Source of the DNA: Verrucomicrobiales bacterium
Lineage (GTDB): Bacteria > Verrucomicrobiota > Verrucomicrobiia > Limisphaerales > UBA9464
Assembly (NCBI GenBank): GCA_027490985.1
Contig: JAIXXC010000215.1
Span: 1 to 48,177, forward strand
Reading direction: 5' to 3'
DNA: 48,177 nucleotides
In this document: one piece after another, positions 17,513 through 26,216 of the stretch
How positions within the stretch are numbered: position 1 is the first letter of the stretch
How the letters are laid out: each line of letters starts with the position of its first letter
Made by a program: the position numbers and the translations under genes
Notes under the pieces: model-generated
What the model saw: only the letters and a program-made list of their open reading frames with translations
Databases searched by the model: none
Told to the model about the DNA's origin: nothing

Positions 17513-18694
17513 GTGGATTTGTTCAACCGGCCCGATGGGCTTCAGGACATTCGGGACAAGGTGATCGCCGGCCGGCGCCTGACGCCCGAGGACGGATTGC
17601 GCCTGTTCCAGACCCGGGACCTCAACGCACTGGCGTCCCTCGCCGACTTCGCCAACCAGCGACGCAACGGACGCAGGGCCTCGTACATCCTCAACCGGTA
17701 CATCAACTATTCGAACTATTGCATCCTCAGCTGCCAGTTCTGTGCATTCAGCCGCAAGAAGCGGGACAATGACGGCTTCCAACTGACCGAAGAGCAGATG
17801 GTGGCCAAGGCCCGCGAGGCGCTGGCCCTCGGCATCACCGAATTGCACATCGTCGGCGGATTGCATCCCTCCCTGCCGTTCTCCCACTACACCGGCTTCC
17901 TGCGGGCGCTCAAGGCGCTGGATCCGCGCCTGCAACTCAAGTGTTTCACCGCGGTGGAGATCCTGCATCTGGCCTGGTTGGCCAAGAAGAGCGTGCGCGA
18001 CACCCTCCTGGAACTGAAGGAGGCCGGCCTCGAATCCCTCACCGGGGGCGGAGCCGAGATCTTCCGCAAGGAAGTCCGAAGCCGCATCGCCACCGGCAAG
18101 GAAAGCGGCGCCGAATACCTCGAGGTCCACGGCACCTGGCACAACCTCGGCGGGCGCAGCACCTGCACCATGCTCTACGGCCATGTGGAGTCGCTGGAAG
18201 ACCGGATCGACCACCTCGACCAACTCCGCCGCCAGCAAGACCTCAGCCGCGGCTTCACCGGGTTCATCCCACTGCCCTACCAACCCGAGAACAACGGCAT
18301 TCCCGTGCCGCACGCACCGAGCGGTTTCGACCAGTTGCGGACCATCGCCGTGTCGCGCCTGTACCTCGACAACATCGACCACATCACCGCCTATTGGGTC
18401 GGCATGGGACTGAAGATGGCCCAGATCGCCTTGAGCCACGGAGCCGACGACCTGCACGGGACCATCCTCGAGGAACACATCTTCCACATGGCCGGGGCCA
18501 AATCGCCGCAGATGACGGCCGAGGCCGATCTGGTGCGGGCGATCCGCGAAGCCGGCCGCGAACCGGTCCAGCGCAACACCTTCTACGAACCGATCCGCGT
18601 CTGGGGGGCCCGACCCGAAACCGACGCGGCCCATGCGACCCATGCGGCCGACCGCGCGACGCCCCAAGCCACCGCCGCCGGTAGCCTCGGCTGA
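17513..18694 (+). CDS. mqnE: Aminodeoxyfutalosine synthase (radical SAM, menaquinone biosynthesis)
   Basis: Radical SAM enzyme that joins SAM to the chorismate-derived enolpyruvyl benzoate to form aminofutalosine, the committed early step of the futalosine menaquinone pathway. The 4Fe-4S motif is CILSCQFCAF (CxxxCxxC), followed by ELHIVGGLHPSLPF, a Gly-rich SLTGGGAEIF and GRSTCTMLYGHVE, all characteristic of the MqnE/CofH group. GTG at 17513 gives 393 residues and a start that fits the family; an in-frame ATG at 17410 lies in the divergent promoter region and would add a Pro/Leu-rich leader. The C-terminal 27 residues are an Ala/Thr/His-rich low-complexity tail encoded partly by a short DNA repeat. 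dgt begins 52 bases later. MqnC could be confused with it, but the neighbourhood gives no second copy. Confidence 0.88.
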   Translation: MDLFNRPDGLQDIRDKVIAGRRLTPEDGLRLFQTRDLNALASLADFANQRRNGRRASYILNRYINYSNYCILSCQFCAFSRKKRDNDGFQLTEEQMVAKAREALALGITELHIVGGLHPSLPFSHYTGFLRALKALDPRLQLKCFTAVEILHLAWLAKKSVRDTLLELKEAGLESLTGGGAEIFRKEVRSRIATGKESGAEYLEVHGTWHNLGGRSTCTMLYGHVESLEDRIDHLDQLRRQQDLSRGFTGFIPLPYQPENNGIPVPHAPSGFDQLRTIAVSRLYLDNIDHITAYWVGMGLKMAQIALSHGADDLHGTILEEHIFHMAGAKSPQMTAEADLVRAIREAGREPVQRNTFYEPIRVWGARPETDAAHATHAADRATPQATAAGSLG

Positions 18695-18746
18695 GTTGGG
18701 CCGAGTTGGGCTGGCCTGCCCCTGCCGATTGGCACATCCTCCGGAC

Positions 18747-19901
18747 ATGCCGGTCACGCTGTCGGAGCTCCAGGCCCGGGAACACCAGTTCCTGGCCCCG
18801 TTTGCGCAGAAAAGCGGTGAAAGCCGCGGTCGGGTCCATGTCGAGGCCGCACCGACGTGGCGCACCGAATTCCAGCGCGACCGCGACCGGGTGATCCACA
18901 GTCGGGCCTTCCGACGACTGGAGTACAAGACGCAGGTGTTCCTCAACGGCTCGGGCGACCATTTGCGCACCCGACTGACCCACACGATGGAAGTGGCGGC
19001 CATCAGCCGCAACATCGCCCGGGCGCTGCGTCTCAATGAGGACCTGGCCGAGACCATCGCGCTGGCCCACGATCTCGGGCACTCCCCCATCGGCCACAAG
19101 GGCGAGTCCATGCTCGACCGCCTCATGAAGGATCACGGGGGCTTCGAGCACAATCGGCAAAGCCTCAGGGTGGTCGAGGAACTGGAACGCAAGTATCCTC
19201 GCTTCCCCGGCCTGAACCTGAGTTGGGAAGTCCGCGAGGGTCTCGCCAAGCACGGGGTGGCCTTCGAGTCCATCGACGGGGCCCGTCGACGCCAGCACCA
19301 CCAGACGTCGCTCGAAGCCCAGATCGCCAACCTGGCCGACGAGATCGCCTACTACAGCCACGACCTCGACGACGGGCTCGACAGCGACCTGCTCGACGAG
19401 AAGAAGCTCCTCAAAGAAGTCCGGGTCTGGGCCAAGGCCGCACGGGCCGTGAAGCGTCAATTCGGAGAACTGCCCGCCGAGAGCCGGCGCTACTACACCA
19501 TCCGCCAGATCATCGACCAACAGGTCATCGATGTCGTCCAGACCACCGAGGCCCATATCGAGGCCGCGGGGGTGGGTTCGGCCGACGACGTCCGCACCCA
19601 TCGCAAGGCCTTGGTGCAGTACAGCCCGGAACGCCGGATCGAGAATCTGGAACTCCGGAAATACCTCTACCGCAACCTCTACTACCACCCGGTCGTCGCC
19701 GAGCCCAACAACCGGGCCATCCGGATGCTCAGCGAAGTGTTCCAGACCTACATCGCCCATCCCAAGGAACTGGGATTGGCGGCCCGCAAACGCATCCCGG
19801 TCGATGGCCTGCACCGTGCGGTCTGCGACTACGTGGCCAGCATGACCGACCGCTATCTGATCCAGGAGCACCACCGGTTGTTCGGGCTGCACCTCGGGTG
19901 A
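18747..19901 (+). CDS. dgt: Deoxyguanosinetriphosphate triphosphohydrolase-like protein
   Basis: HD-domain enzyme that cleaves dNTPs to nucleoside and triphosphate. The 384 residues start at ATG 18747 (MPVTLSELQARE). Motifs are SRAFRRLEYKTQVF, the HD set TRLTHTMEVA and ALAHDLGHSPIGHKGE, FEHNRQSLRVVEELE and EIAYYSHDLDDGL, typical of the short (type 2) dGTPase-like group. Later residues (KYLYRNLYYHPVV, MTDRYLIQEHHRLFG) also fit. It follows mqnE on the same strand and converges with the acyl-CoA ligase gene over a 36-base gap. Confidence 0.93.
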   Translation: MPVTLSELQAREHQFLAPFAQKSGESRGRVHVEAAPTWRTEFQRDRDRVIHSRAFRRLEYKTQVFLNGSGDHLRTRLTHTMEVAAISRNIARALRLNEDLAETIALAHDLGHSPIGHKGESMLDRLMKDHGGFEHNRQSLRVVEELERKYPRFPGLNLSWEVREGLAKHGVAFESIDGARRRQHHQTSLEAQIANLADEIAYYSHDLDDGLDSDLLDEKKLLKEVRVWAKAARAVKRQFGELPAESRRYYTIRQIIDQQVIDVVQTTEAHIEAAGVGSADDVRTHRKALVQYSPERRIENLELRKYLYRNLYYHPVVAEPNNRAIRMLSEVFQTYIAHPKELGLAARKRIPVDGLHRAVCDYVASMTDRYLIQEHHRLFGLHLG

Positions 19902-19937
19902 CTCGCCCGATGCCGGCCCTGCCCCCCGGAATCGACT

Positions 19938-21416
19938 TCAAGTTCCCCGGGCCAGGATCTCGCGCAACGTGGTCTTGAGGATCTTGCCGGTGGCATTCCT
20001 CGGCAATGCGGGCAGAACGATCGCGCGGCGCGGCACCTTGTAGTCGGCGAGATTCTCTTTGAGGAACGCGATCAGGGCGGGCTCATCAAGACTCCGGCCC
20101 TCGTCCATCGCCACGAACGCCACGGCCCGTTCGCCCCGCCGATCGCAGGGTTCACCCACCACGGCGGCTTCGCGAATGCCCGGAAACCGATAGAGCACCT
20201 CCTCGATCTCCCGCGGGTACACGTTCATGCCGTTCGGCTTGAGCATGTCCTTCTTGCGGTCGGTGATCACAAACCACCCGTCGGGACGCCGATGGCCGAT
20301 GTCGCCGGTCAGCAGCCATCCACGGCGCAGGGTCTCGGCGGTCTTCTCCGGCGCATTCCAGTAACCGAGCATGACATTGCCGCCCCGAACGCAGATCTCC
20401 CCATCCACGCCGTCGCCGAGGCACTGCCCCTGATCGTCCTGCACCGAAACCTCCACTCCCGGGATCGGAATGCCGATGGTGCCGGGTTGGGGATTCCGGG
20501 GCGGGTTCACGGTGACCACCGGACTGGCCTCGCTCAGTCCGTACCCCTCGATGAGCGGCACCTGGGGATGCCGAGCATTGAAGCCGTTGAGGATCTCCAG
20601 CGGCAGCGGGCCCGCGCCACTGACGCACAGGCGCAGCGAGGTGAATTCGACGCCCGCCGGAATTTGCGACAGCGCCCGGAAGAGGGCGGCCATCGCCGGC
20701 AACACGGTCCCCTGATTCTGGAGGATCTCCGAGATCATGTGCTTGGGCGATTGGAGTCCCTTCACCGCCACCACCGACGCCCCGCTGAGCAACGGCAGCA
20801 GGAGCCCCACGGTCAGCATGAAGCTGTGGAACATGGGCAAGAGGACGATCAACCGGTCTTCGGTCGCCAACTCGAGGAACACCCGGCACGACGCGACATT
20901 CTCCAGCAGATTGCGGTGCGACAGCATGGCCCCTTTCGGATGCCCCGTGGTGCCACTGGTGTAGATCAACACCGCGAGATCGTCGCCTCCGCGGGCCGGG
21001 GCGGGAACGTCGTCCGCGGCCGTCGGCAGGGTTTCCGCGTCGATCACCTGGAGTGACGGCCGCAAAGCCCGCAATTCCGGAAGACCGGCGTGGCTCGACT
21101 CGGCAATCACCCACTCGATGCCCGCATCCTCCAGCATGTAGGCCACCTCGGCGGGCTTGAGGAAGTTGTTGATCGGCACCAGCACCGCATCGGCCGCCAG
21201 CACGCCGAACAGGGCTCCCACGAACTCCGGACAGTTCTTCAACCAGACGGCCACCCGATCCCCGGGCCGCACGCCGTTTCGCCGCAACAGTCCGGCCGTC
21301 CCGAGCACCTGATCCCGATAGTGCCCATAGGTGTAGCGGGCCTCTCCCCAATACAAGGCCGTCTTATCCGGGCAGGTCCGGGCCATCGAGAGGAAGGCGC
21401 TGGCGAGATGAATCAT
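19938..21416 (-). CDS. AMP-forming acyl-CoA synthetase / fatty-acid-CoA ligase
   Basis: ANL-superfamily adenylating enzyme of 492 residues from ATG 21416. Motifs in order: P-loop-like YTSGTTGHPKGAMLSH, LPMFHSFMLTVGLLLPLL, YGLSEASPVVTVNP, LLTGDIGHRRPDGWF, hinge DRKKDMLKPNGMNVYPREIEEVL and catalytic lysine region PRNATGKILKTTL. The closest named group is long-chain fatty acid-CoA ligase; substrate length cannot be read from the sequence. No signal peptide, so it acts in the cytoplasm or at the membrane. It is last in the minus-strand run, 55 bases after the nucleotidyltransferase. Its frame extends upstream to 21548, but that part lies inside the neighbour. Confidence 0.9.
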   Translation of the reverse strand: MIHLASAFLSMARTCPDKTALYWGEARYTYGHYRDQVLGTAGLLRRNGVRPGDRVAVWLKNCPEFVGALFGVLAADAVLVPINNFLKPAEVAYMLEDAGIEWVIAESSHAGLPELRALRPSLQVIDAETLPTAADDVPAPARGGDDLAVLIYTSGTTGHPKGAMLSHRNLLENVASCRVFLELATEDRLIVLLPMFHSFMLTVGLLLPLLSGASVVAVKGLQSPKHMISEILQNQGTVLPAMAALFRALSQIPAGVEFTSLRLCVSGAGPLPLEILNGFNARHPQVPLIEGYGLSEASPVVTVNPPRNPQPGTIGIPIPGVEVSVQDDQGQCLGDGVDGEICVRGGNVMLGYWNAPEKTAETLRRGWLLTGDIGHRRPDGWFVITDRKKDMLKPNGMNVYPREIEEVLYRFPGIREAAVVGEPCDRRGERAVAFVAMDEGRSLDEPALIAFLKENLADYKVPRRAIVLPALPRNATGKILKTTLREILARGT

Positions 21417-21471
21417 GGCATCTGAACGGGTTGGAGGACGGGTGGAGGTGGACGAACTCGCGGCGGGCGGT

Positions 21472-22221
21472 TCAACGACGGGCGAAGATCCGATTGGCCT
21501 CGGCCAACGTCTCCTTGGAACCGATGTCATACCAGATGCCCGGGACACTCCAGGTCATCACCGGCATGCGCGGATAGAGCCACTGGACCAGGCGACCCGG
21601 CTGGTCGGGATTGTTGCCCTCGGCCAGATATTGCCGGATCGAAGGCAGGCATTGGCGCGGATAGTAGTAGAGGGCGATGCCGATCAACGTGCTGGCCGGC
21701 TCGGCGGGCTTCTCCACGAAACTGGTGATCCGGCCGTGGGTGTCGACATCGACCACCCCGTACTTGCGGGCCTGTTCGAGACTGCCCACGTCGTAGACGC
21801 CGAGCACCGGCCCGTTCTGCGAACGGCAGTACTCCCCGAACCCCCGGAGGCTCTGGTTGAAGAGATTGTCACCGGCCACCACGATCAGATCGTCGTCGAG
21901 CTGGTGCCGCTCGAGCACGAGATTCAGATCACCGATGGCCCCGAGTTTGTTGGAATCGTCGGTCGAACCGTCGTTGATCACCGAAAAGCGGAACGGGTGC
22001 TGGGAAGCTTCGCGATAGGACGACGACCACTGGGAAAAATGGCCGGCGAATTTGGCGTTGCTCACCACGAACACCTCGTCGATGCCGCCGATGGGGGCGA
22101 GGTTGTCCATGACGTAATCGATCATGGGCTTGCCCGCCACCGGCAACAGGGGCTTGGGCTGGGTCAGCGTCAGCGGATAGAGTCGCGTGGCATAGCCTGC
22201 GGCGAGGATGAGCACCTTCAT
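21472..22221 (-). CDS. Sugar-phosphate nucleotidyltransferase (RmlA/GlmU-like NTP transferase)
   Basis: 249 residues of the NTP_transferase fold that makes NDP-sugars from a sugar 1-phosphate. Visible are the nucleotide loop LILAAGYATRLYPLT, the QPKPLLPVAGKPMIDYVM segment, VFVVSNAKF, the metal-binding Asp in VVAGDNLF, and FVEKPAEPAS in the sugar-binding part. It lacks a left-handed beta-helix domain, so it is the short form like RmlA, CugP or GalU-type enzymes. Sugar and base preference cannot be decided. It sits between the sugar isomerase-like gene (207 bases upstream) and the acyl-CoA ligase. Confidence 0.88.
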   Translation of the reverse strand: MKVLILAAGYATRLYPLTLTQPKPLLPVAGKPMIDYVMDNLAPIGGIDEVFVVSNAKFAGHFSQWSSSYREASQHPFRFSVINDGSTDDSNKLGAIGDLNLVLERHQLDDDLIVVAGDNLFNQSLRGFGEYCRSQNGPVLGVYDVGSLEQARKYGVVDVDTHGRITSFVEKPAEPASTLIGIALYYYPRQCLPSIRQYLAEGNNPDQPGRLVQWLYPRMPVMTWSVPGIWYDIGSKETLAEANRIFARR

Positions 22222-22428
22222 GGATGCGCCGAAACTACACGAAGTCCCCGGCCATCTCCAACTCCAGAAGGCGACACCGAGTCATTTCATCCGAGGCGAC
22301 ACCCGATCGTGACCGCCAGTCCATCACACCCCGTCTGCGACTGGAAAGCGCCCCAGGTCGTCTTGGGCACACTCCGGCCTCGTCCGACCCTTCGCGCCCC
22401 TCGCGGCACCGGGTTTTAGGCCTTTTCC

Positions 22429-23502
22429 TCAAGCCCGGACGCCGAGCCCGAGATTCTCGCGGCAATAGCGGATACTCTTCTCGAGTTCGTCGCGCTGACG
22501 GGCCTTGTCGCCGCCATCGTACTGGTCCATGGCCTGACCGCGGCGGGCCAAGGCGAGGAAGCGGACGAACTCGGCGGCGGATTTCTTGGGAAACGCCTCC
22601 CAGAAGGAATCCTGATAGTAAGGGAATTCCACGGCGAACCCGCCGATGGTCTCGATGTTCACCGCCACGCCGGGACAGAGTTGGGCATACCGGTCGAAGT
22701 ACCGGTTCAGATCGACACAACCGCCGTCACCCATCGCCGTCCACTGGACCTTGCACCCCTTGTCGGTCTGCCAGATTCGCGAATCGCGCAGGCTGGTGGT
22801 GATGGCATAGCGCCCGAGCTTCTCGAGGCTCTCCAAGGGATCCTCGAGGGTCCATGCGGCGTTGCCCGAGTCCATGTTGGCTCCGACGAAATCGCGGCCG
22901 GCTCCCTCGATCAGGCTGATCAACTCATCGGCCGTCATGTCGCCGGCATGGTTCTCGACCGACACCTTCACCCCCAGATCCAGAGCCTGATTGCGGCAGG
23001 CCTTGAGCACCTGGATGGTGTCGGCGATGCGCGCCTCGATGCCGCCCGGCGTCTTGCGATCGTCCCGAGAACCGAGCACCACCCGGAAAGCCGGTGAACC
23101 CACCGCCTTGGACAGTCGCAAGCCGAGCGACAAGTGCTCCTCGGCGGTGCCCCAATCCTTTTTGAACGACTTGGAGGTCGGGCAGATGCTCCAGGAACCC
23201 AGCAGGATCTCCACGCCCTTGTCGGCGGCATAGCGGCGCAGTTCCGAGGCGTTCGAGATCTCCAGCGAACCCAGCGACGGCAGGTCGGTGATGAAGAGGG
23301 TGTCGAGCTTCAGTCCGGCCGCGTAGTCCACCAGCGCACGCCCTTTCCAGCCCCAGCCGCGGACGGCGAAATTGTCGATGCCCAGTTTGATGCGGTTGCC
23401 CGAGGCATCCCGGCGGGCCGCGACGGCGGCAGCGGCAGCGGAAACCCCGAAGGCGGAAGCGCCGGCCACGGCGGCGGCGGTGAGGAAGGAGCGGCGGTTC
23501 AT
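22429..23502 (-). CDS. Tat-exported xylose isomerase-like TIM-barrel protein
   Basis: 357 residues from ATG 23502 (MNRRSFLTAAAVAGASAFG), a twin-arginine signal; an ATG 21 bases upstream would only lengthen the n-region. The mature part is an AP_endonuc_2 or sugar phosphate isomerase/epimerase barrel: KLGIDNFAVRGWGWK, LDTLFITDLPSLGSLE, VKVSVENHAGDMTADEL (metal-ligand Glu and His), FVGANMDSGNAAW, VAVNIETIGGFAVEFPYY. Exported members of this fold are abundant in Planctomycetes and Verrucomicrobia and most have no assigned substrate. It lies 193 bases downstream of the 4-TM protein gene. Confidence 0.88.
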   Translation of the reverse strand: MNRRSFLTAAAVAGASAFGVSAAAAAVAARRDASGNRIKLGIDNFAVRGWGWKGRALVDYAAGLKLDTLFITDLPSLGSLEISNASELRRYAADKGVEILLGSWSICPTSKSFKKDWGTAEEHLSLGLRLSKAVGSPAFRVVLGSRDDRKTPGGIEARIADTIQVLKACRNQALDLGVKVSVENHAGDMTADELISLIEGAGRDFVGANMDSGNAAWTLEDPLESLEKLGRYAITTSLRDSRIWQTDKGCKVQWTAMGDGGCVDLNRYFDRYAQLCPGVAVNIETIGGFAVEFPYYQDSFWEAFPKKSAAEFVRFLALARRGQAMDQYDGGDKARQRDELEKSIRYCRENLGLGVRA

Positions 23503-23695
23503 GGTGTGCCGGAGAGTTTCCATGGAGAGCCCGCTTTGGCCAGATCGGAAACGAGCCCCGACCACCCCGCGTTGCGGCCGGGATGTTCGATTTGTAAGCC
23601 GACGCCGGGGAGATGGATTCTTGCGCCAGATGCGGCGAAAACCGGGAGCAAGCCAGTGGGAACCTGGGCAAGCCCCCCCACCCGGCACCCGCGGC

Positions 23696-24433
23696 TCAGG
23701 GCGTCTGCGCCCCCACCGGAGGCACCGCCTCGGGCTTCAGTCCATAGGCCTCGGCCAAGTGCCGGGCCATACGGGCCTCCGCCCCGGACCTTCCGAACCA
23801 CCACCCCAAGTATGCGGTATTCACGCCGCACCAGCCGGCCCACAGGAACGCCCAGAGGAACCAGGTGCCCGGCGCCAACTGGTCCCAGAGTCCGGCGGCG
23901 CACCAGAGCACCAGCGATCCCCAGACCGCACAGAAATGCAGCGTGTACACCGAGAAGAACGAACCCGGACGTTCCAGGCTGAAACCGCTGATTTTCACCG
24001 AGGCGTGGGGGTAGAAGTAATCGGCCTCCAATTCGGAGGCGACCAGAGCGCGTGTACCCAGCAGGACATTGATCCGCGCCTCGATCGCCCGGGCGTGGAC
24101 CCGGGCGAAGTCGCAGAAATGGAGGAAGAACGACGCGCTGACGCCGGTGCTGACCAATCCGAAGCAGACCACGAGCAGACCGGTCCAGCGCCCCCAGAAG
24201 ATCAGCCCCAGACTGGTGAGCGTGGAGAGGAGCAACAATCCGAAGAACTTGCGATTGTAGGCATATTGCATCGCCCGCATCCGCTCGAGCTGACGGGTCA
24301 GGGCATCGTATTCGAGGCGGATGCGATCGGCAGGCGCGAGTTCACCCGGACTGATCGGGGGGGAAGTGTGCGGGGTCATGCAGGATTGGGAATTCACAGG
24401 TCCATCATCGGTCTTCGGCTGTGGGAAGCTCAT
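23696..24433 (-). CDS. Membrane protein of unknown function with four predicted helices
   Basis: 245 residues. A polar N-terminus with a probable amphipathic or coiled segment (RIRLEYDALTRQLERMRAM) leads into two helices (FFGLLLLSTLTSLGLIFWG and GLLVVCFGLVSTGVSASFFL). A soluble loop of about 60 residues follows, then two more helices (FCAVWGSLVLWCAAGLW, WFLWAFLWAGWCGVNTAYLGW). The tail is polar. I recognise no named family. Its ATG overlaps the photolyase stop in an ATGA arrangement, so the two are probably translationally coupled even though a functional link is not obvious. Confidence 0.78.
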   Translation of the reverse strand: MSFPQPKTDDGPVNSQSCMTPHTSPPISPGELAPADRIRLEYDALTRQLERMRAMQYAYNRKFFGLLLLSTLTSLGLIFWGRWTGLLVVCFGLVSTGVSASFFLHFCDFARVHARAIEARINVLLGTRALVASELEADYFYPHASVKISGFSLERPGSFFSVYTLHFCAVWGSLVLWCAAGLWDQLAPGTWFLWAFLWAGWCGVNTAYLGWWFGRSGAEARMARHLAEAYGLKPEAVPPVGAQTP

Positions 24434-25875
24434 TCCAGAGAGGCCGTTGACTCGGGGGCGGGAGGCGATCCCTTGATCGCCTTGAACATGGCGAGGCAGC
24501 GCCCTCGTTGCACGTCATGTTGGACCACCGGAGGGGCATAGCCGCAGCGGGACAGCAACAGCGGACGGGTCCAAGGCTCATGGATGCAGTCCGCCGGAGA
24601 ATCCCTCAGCTCTGGAATCCAACGCCGGACGAAGGATCCGTCAGGATCGCATTTCTGCCCCTGGGTCACCGGGTTGAAAATCCGGAAGTAAGGGGCCGCG
24701 TCGGTTCCGCAACCCGCGCTCCACTGCCAACCACCATTGTTGGCGGCCAGATCGCCATCCACCAGGGCCCGCATGAAATAGCGTTCCCCGCGTTGCCACG
24801 AAACCATCAGGTCCTTGGTGAGGAACATGGCCACGATCATGCGAAGCCGATTGTGCATCCAACCGGTGGCATTGAGACACCGCATCGCGGCATCGACGAT
24901 AGGATACCCCGTCTGGCCTTGGCACCAGGCTTCGAACTGCGCATCGGTGCCCTCCCACTGGAGTTGGTCGTATTCCGGGCGGAAGGCACGCGACGCCACC
25001 CGCGGGTGATTGGCCAGGATCTGGATGTAGAACTCGCGCCAGATCAGCTCGCTGAGCCAGGTGTCGCACGATTTCTGGGCGGCGGCGGCCGTGGCCTGTG
25101 AACGCGCCGAGGCCCATCGGCTGAGCACCGTCCGGACGCCCACGGTTCCAAAGCGCAGATGGGGGGACAACTGGGAGGTACCCGAGGGCTCCAAGAGTAC
25201 GTTGCGGCCGTGATCGTAGTCGAAAACCCGGGATTCGAGGAACCGATCCAAGGCCGCCAGCCCCGCGCGCTCGCCGGCCTCGAAGAGGGTCTGGGTCAGC
25301 GGATGGCCCAATCCATCCCCGCTTCCGGGCAGGGGCAACGAAGGCAACGCAGCCACCGCAGACTTGGGGCCCCCGATGCGAGGCACGGGCGTGGCGATCG
25401 GCAACGCCTTCCAGGCTCGCGAATAGGGGGTGAACACGCTGAACACCGTGCCCGTGCGCGTGAGCACCTCCCGCTCCTCGTGCACGACGGCGTCTTTGAA
25501 CGATCGAAAGCCCGTCCCTTGCTCCGCCAACGCCCCTCGAACCCGTTCATCCCGGGCGATGGCATACGGTTCGTAATCCTTGTTGGCGTAGACCGTTTCA
25601 GCACCGGACTCCCGGGCCAACGCCGGAAGGATCGCCTCCGGGCGGCCATGGCGGATGATCAACCGGTGCCCCAGCGACTCCAGGTTGCGAGACAACGCCT
25701 CCAGGGACCGCAGCAGGAAGTTCACCCGGGGCGGCCCCACATCGGGCGCGCTCAGGATGGCGTCGTCCCAGCAGAACACCGGGATCACCCGATCGGATGC
25801 GGAATAAGCCTGCCACAGCGAGGTGTTGTCGGTGACCCGCAGATCCCGACGAAACCAATGGATGACCGTTTTCAA
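24430..25875 (-). CDS. phr: Deoxyribodipyrimidine photo-lyase (class I cryptochrome/photolyase family)
   Basis: Light-driven repair of cyclobutane pyrimidine dimers using FAD. The protein begins TVIHWFRRDLRVTDNTSL, the standard antenna-domain start, so the in-frame TTG at 25875 (LKTVIHWF) is the best start and gives 481 residues; no ATG is close. The FAD domain shows TSQLSPHLRFGTV, WLSELIWREFYIQIL, GYPIVDAAMRCLNATGWMHN, RLRMIVAMFLTKDLM and NNGGWQWSAGCGTD, DAAPYFRIFNP. These are typical of bacterial CPD photolyase. The coupled gene downstream is a membrane protein of unknown role. Upstream the frame runs into SRP RNA territory and is not coding there. Confidence 0.93.
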   Translation of the reverse strand: MKTVIHWFRRDLRVTDNTSLWQAYSASDRVIPVFCWDDAILSAPDVGPPRVNFLLRSLEALSRNLESLGHRLIIRHGRPEAILPALARESGAETVYANKDYEPYAIARDERVRGALAEQGTGFRSFKDAVVHEEREVLTRTGTVFSVFTPYSRAWKALPIATPVPRIGGPKSAVAALPSLPLPGSGDGLGHPLTQTLFEAGERAGLAALDRFLESRVFDYDHGRNVLLEPSGTSQLSPHLRFGTVGVRTVLSRWASARSQATAAAAQKSCDTWLSELIWREFYIQILANHPRVASRAFRPEYDQLQWEGTDAQFEAWCQGQTGYPIVDAAMRCLNATGWMHNRLRMIVAMFLTKDLMVSWQRGERYFMRALVDGDLAANNGGWQWSAGCGTDAAPYFRIFNPVTQGQKCDPDGSFVRRWIPELRDSPADCIHEPWTRPLLLSRCGYAPPVVQHDVQRGRCLAMFKAIKGSPPAPESTASLE

Positions 25876-26026
25876 GGATGCACGTTTGACCCGGGACGAG
25901 GGATGTTCAACTGAGGAACTCCGGTCTGGGAGGTTTTCATCGACCCGGGGCGCCGAATCGGCCTCGGGGATTTCATCGAAAGACGCGTTGGTTGCGCTCC
26001 GAAGTGGACTCAGGCAGCGACCCGAA

Positions 26027-26136
26027 AACAAAATTGCCAGGGTACCCACGGCAGACGCGGAACAAGCACCGTTGCTGCCTTCCGGCCCTGGCGGGGTTCA
26101 CAAGTCCACGTTCCATGGGCCCTGGCGAGAGCAACC
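26027..26136 (-). ncRNA. ffs: Signal recognition particle RNA, small bacterial type
   Basis: On the minus strand this reads as a long hairpin. The apical part CCGCCAGGGCCGGAAGGCAG (20 bases) carries the conserved GGAAGG-type tetraloop and the asymmetric loop AGCA expected of SRP helix 8. Base pairing was checked by eye: GCCAGGG with CCCTGGC at the base, then CCCATGG with CCGTGGG, then ACGTGGA with TCCGCGT. The 3' side ends in a T-rich stretch (AATTTTGTTTT), consistent with termination. The RNA binds Ffh and targets membrane and exported proteins. Ends are approximate to within about 10 bases. It fills the otherwise gene-free 25876-26216 stretch. Confidence 0.88.
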
Positions 26137-26216
26137 TAGAGGGAGGCATCCCCGCCGAACAAGGGGAATTCCGGCAATTCCGGCTTTCCGAACTTCGCCC
26201 CGGGCCGATCCCTCGG

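Noticed and set aside
16529-19126. A minus-strand frame of 865 codons reaching over mqnE and dgt
   Set aside because: Only the part downstream of the ATG at 17398 is the LamG lipoprotein; upstream it is antisense to two recognisable genes.
22222-22428. A riboswitch or small gene in the gap between the nucleotidyltransferase and isomerase genes
   Set aside because: No hairpin with a T-run, conserved-looking aptamer or credible short frame was found.
26027-26049. Photolyase start at 26049 with a 58-residue N-terminal extension
   Set aside because: The extension lies partly in SRP RNA sequence and shows no photolyase homology. TTG 25875 fits the family start.
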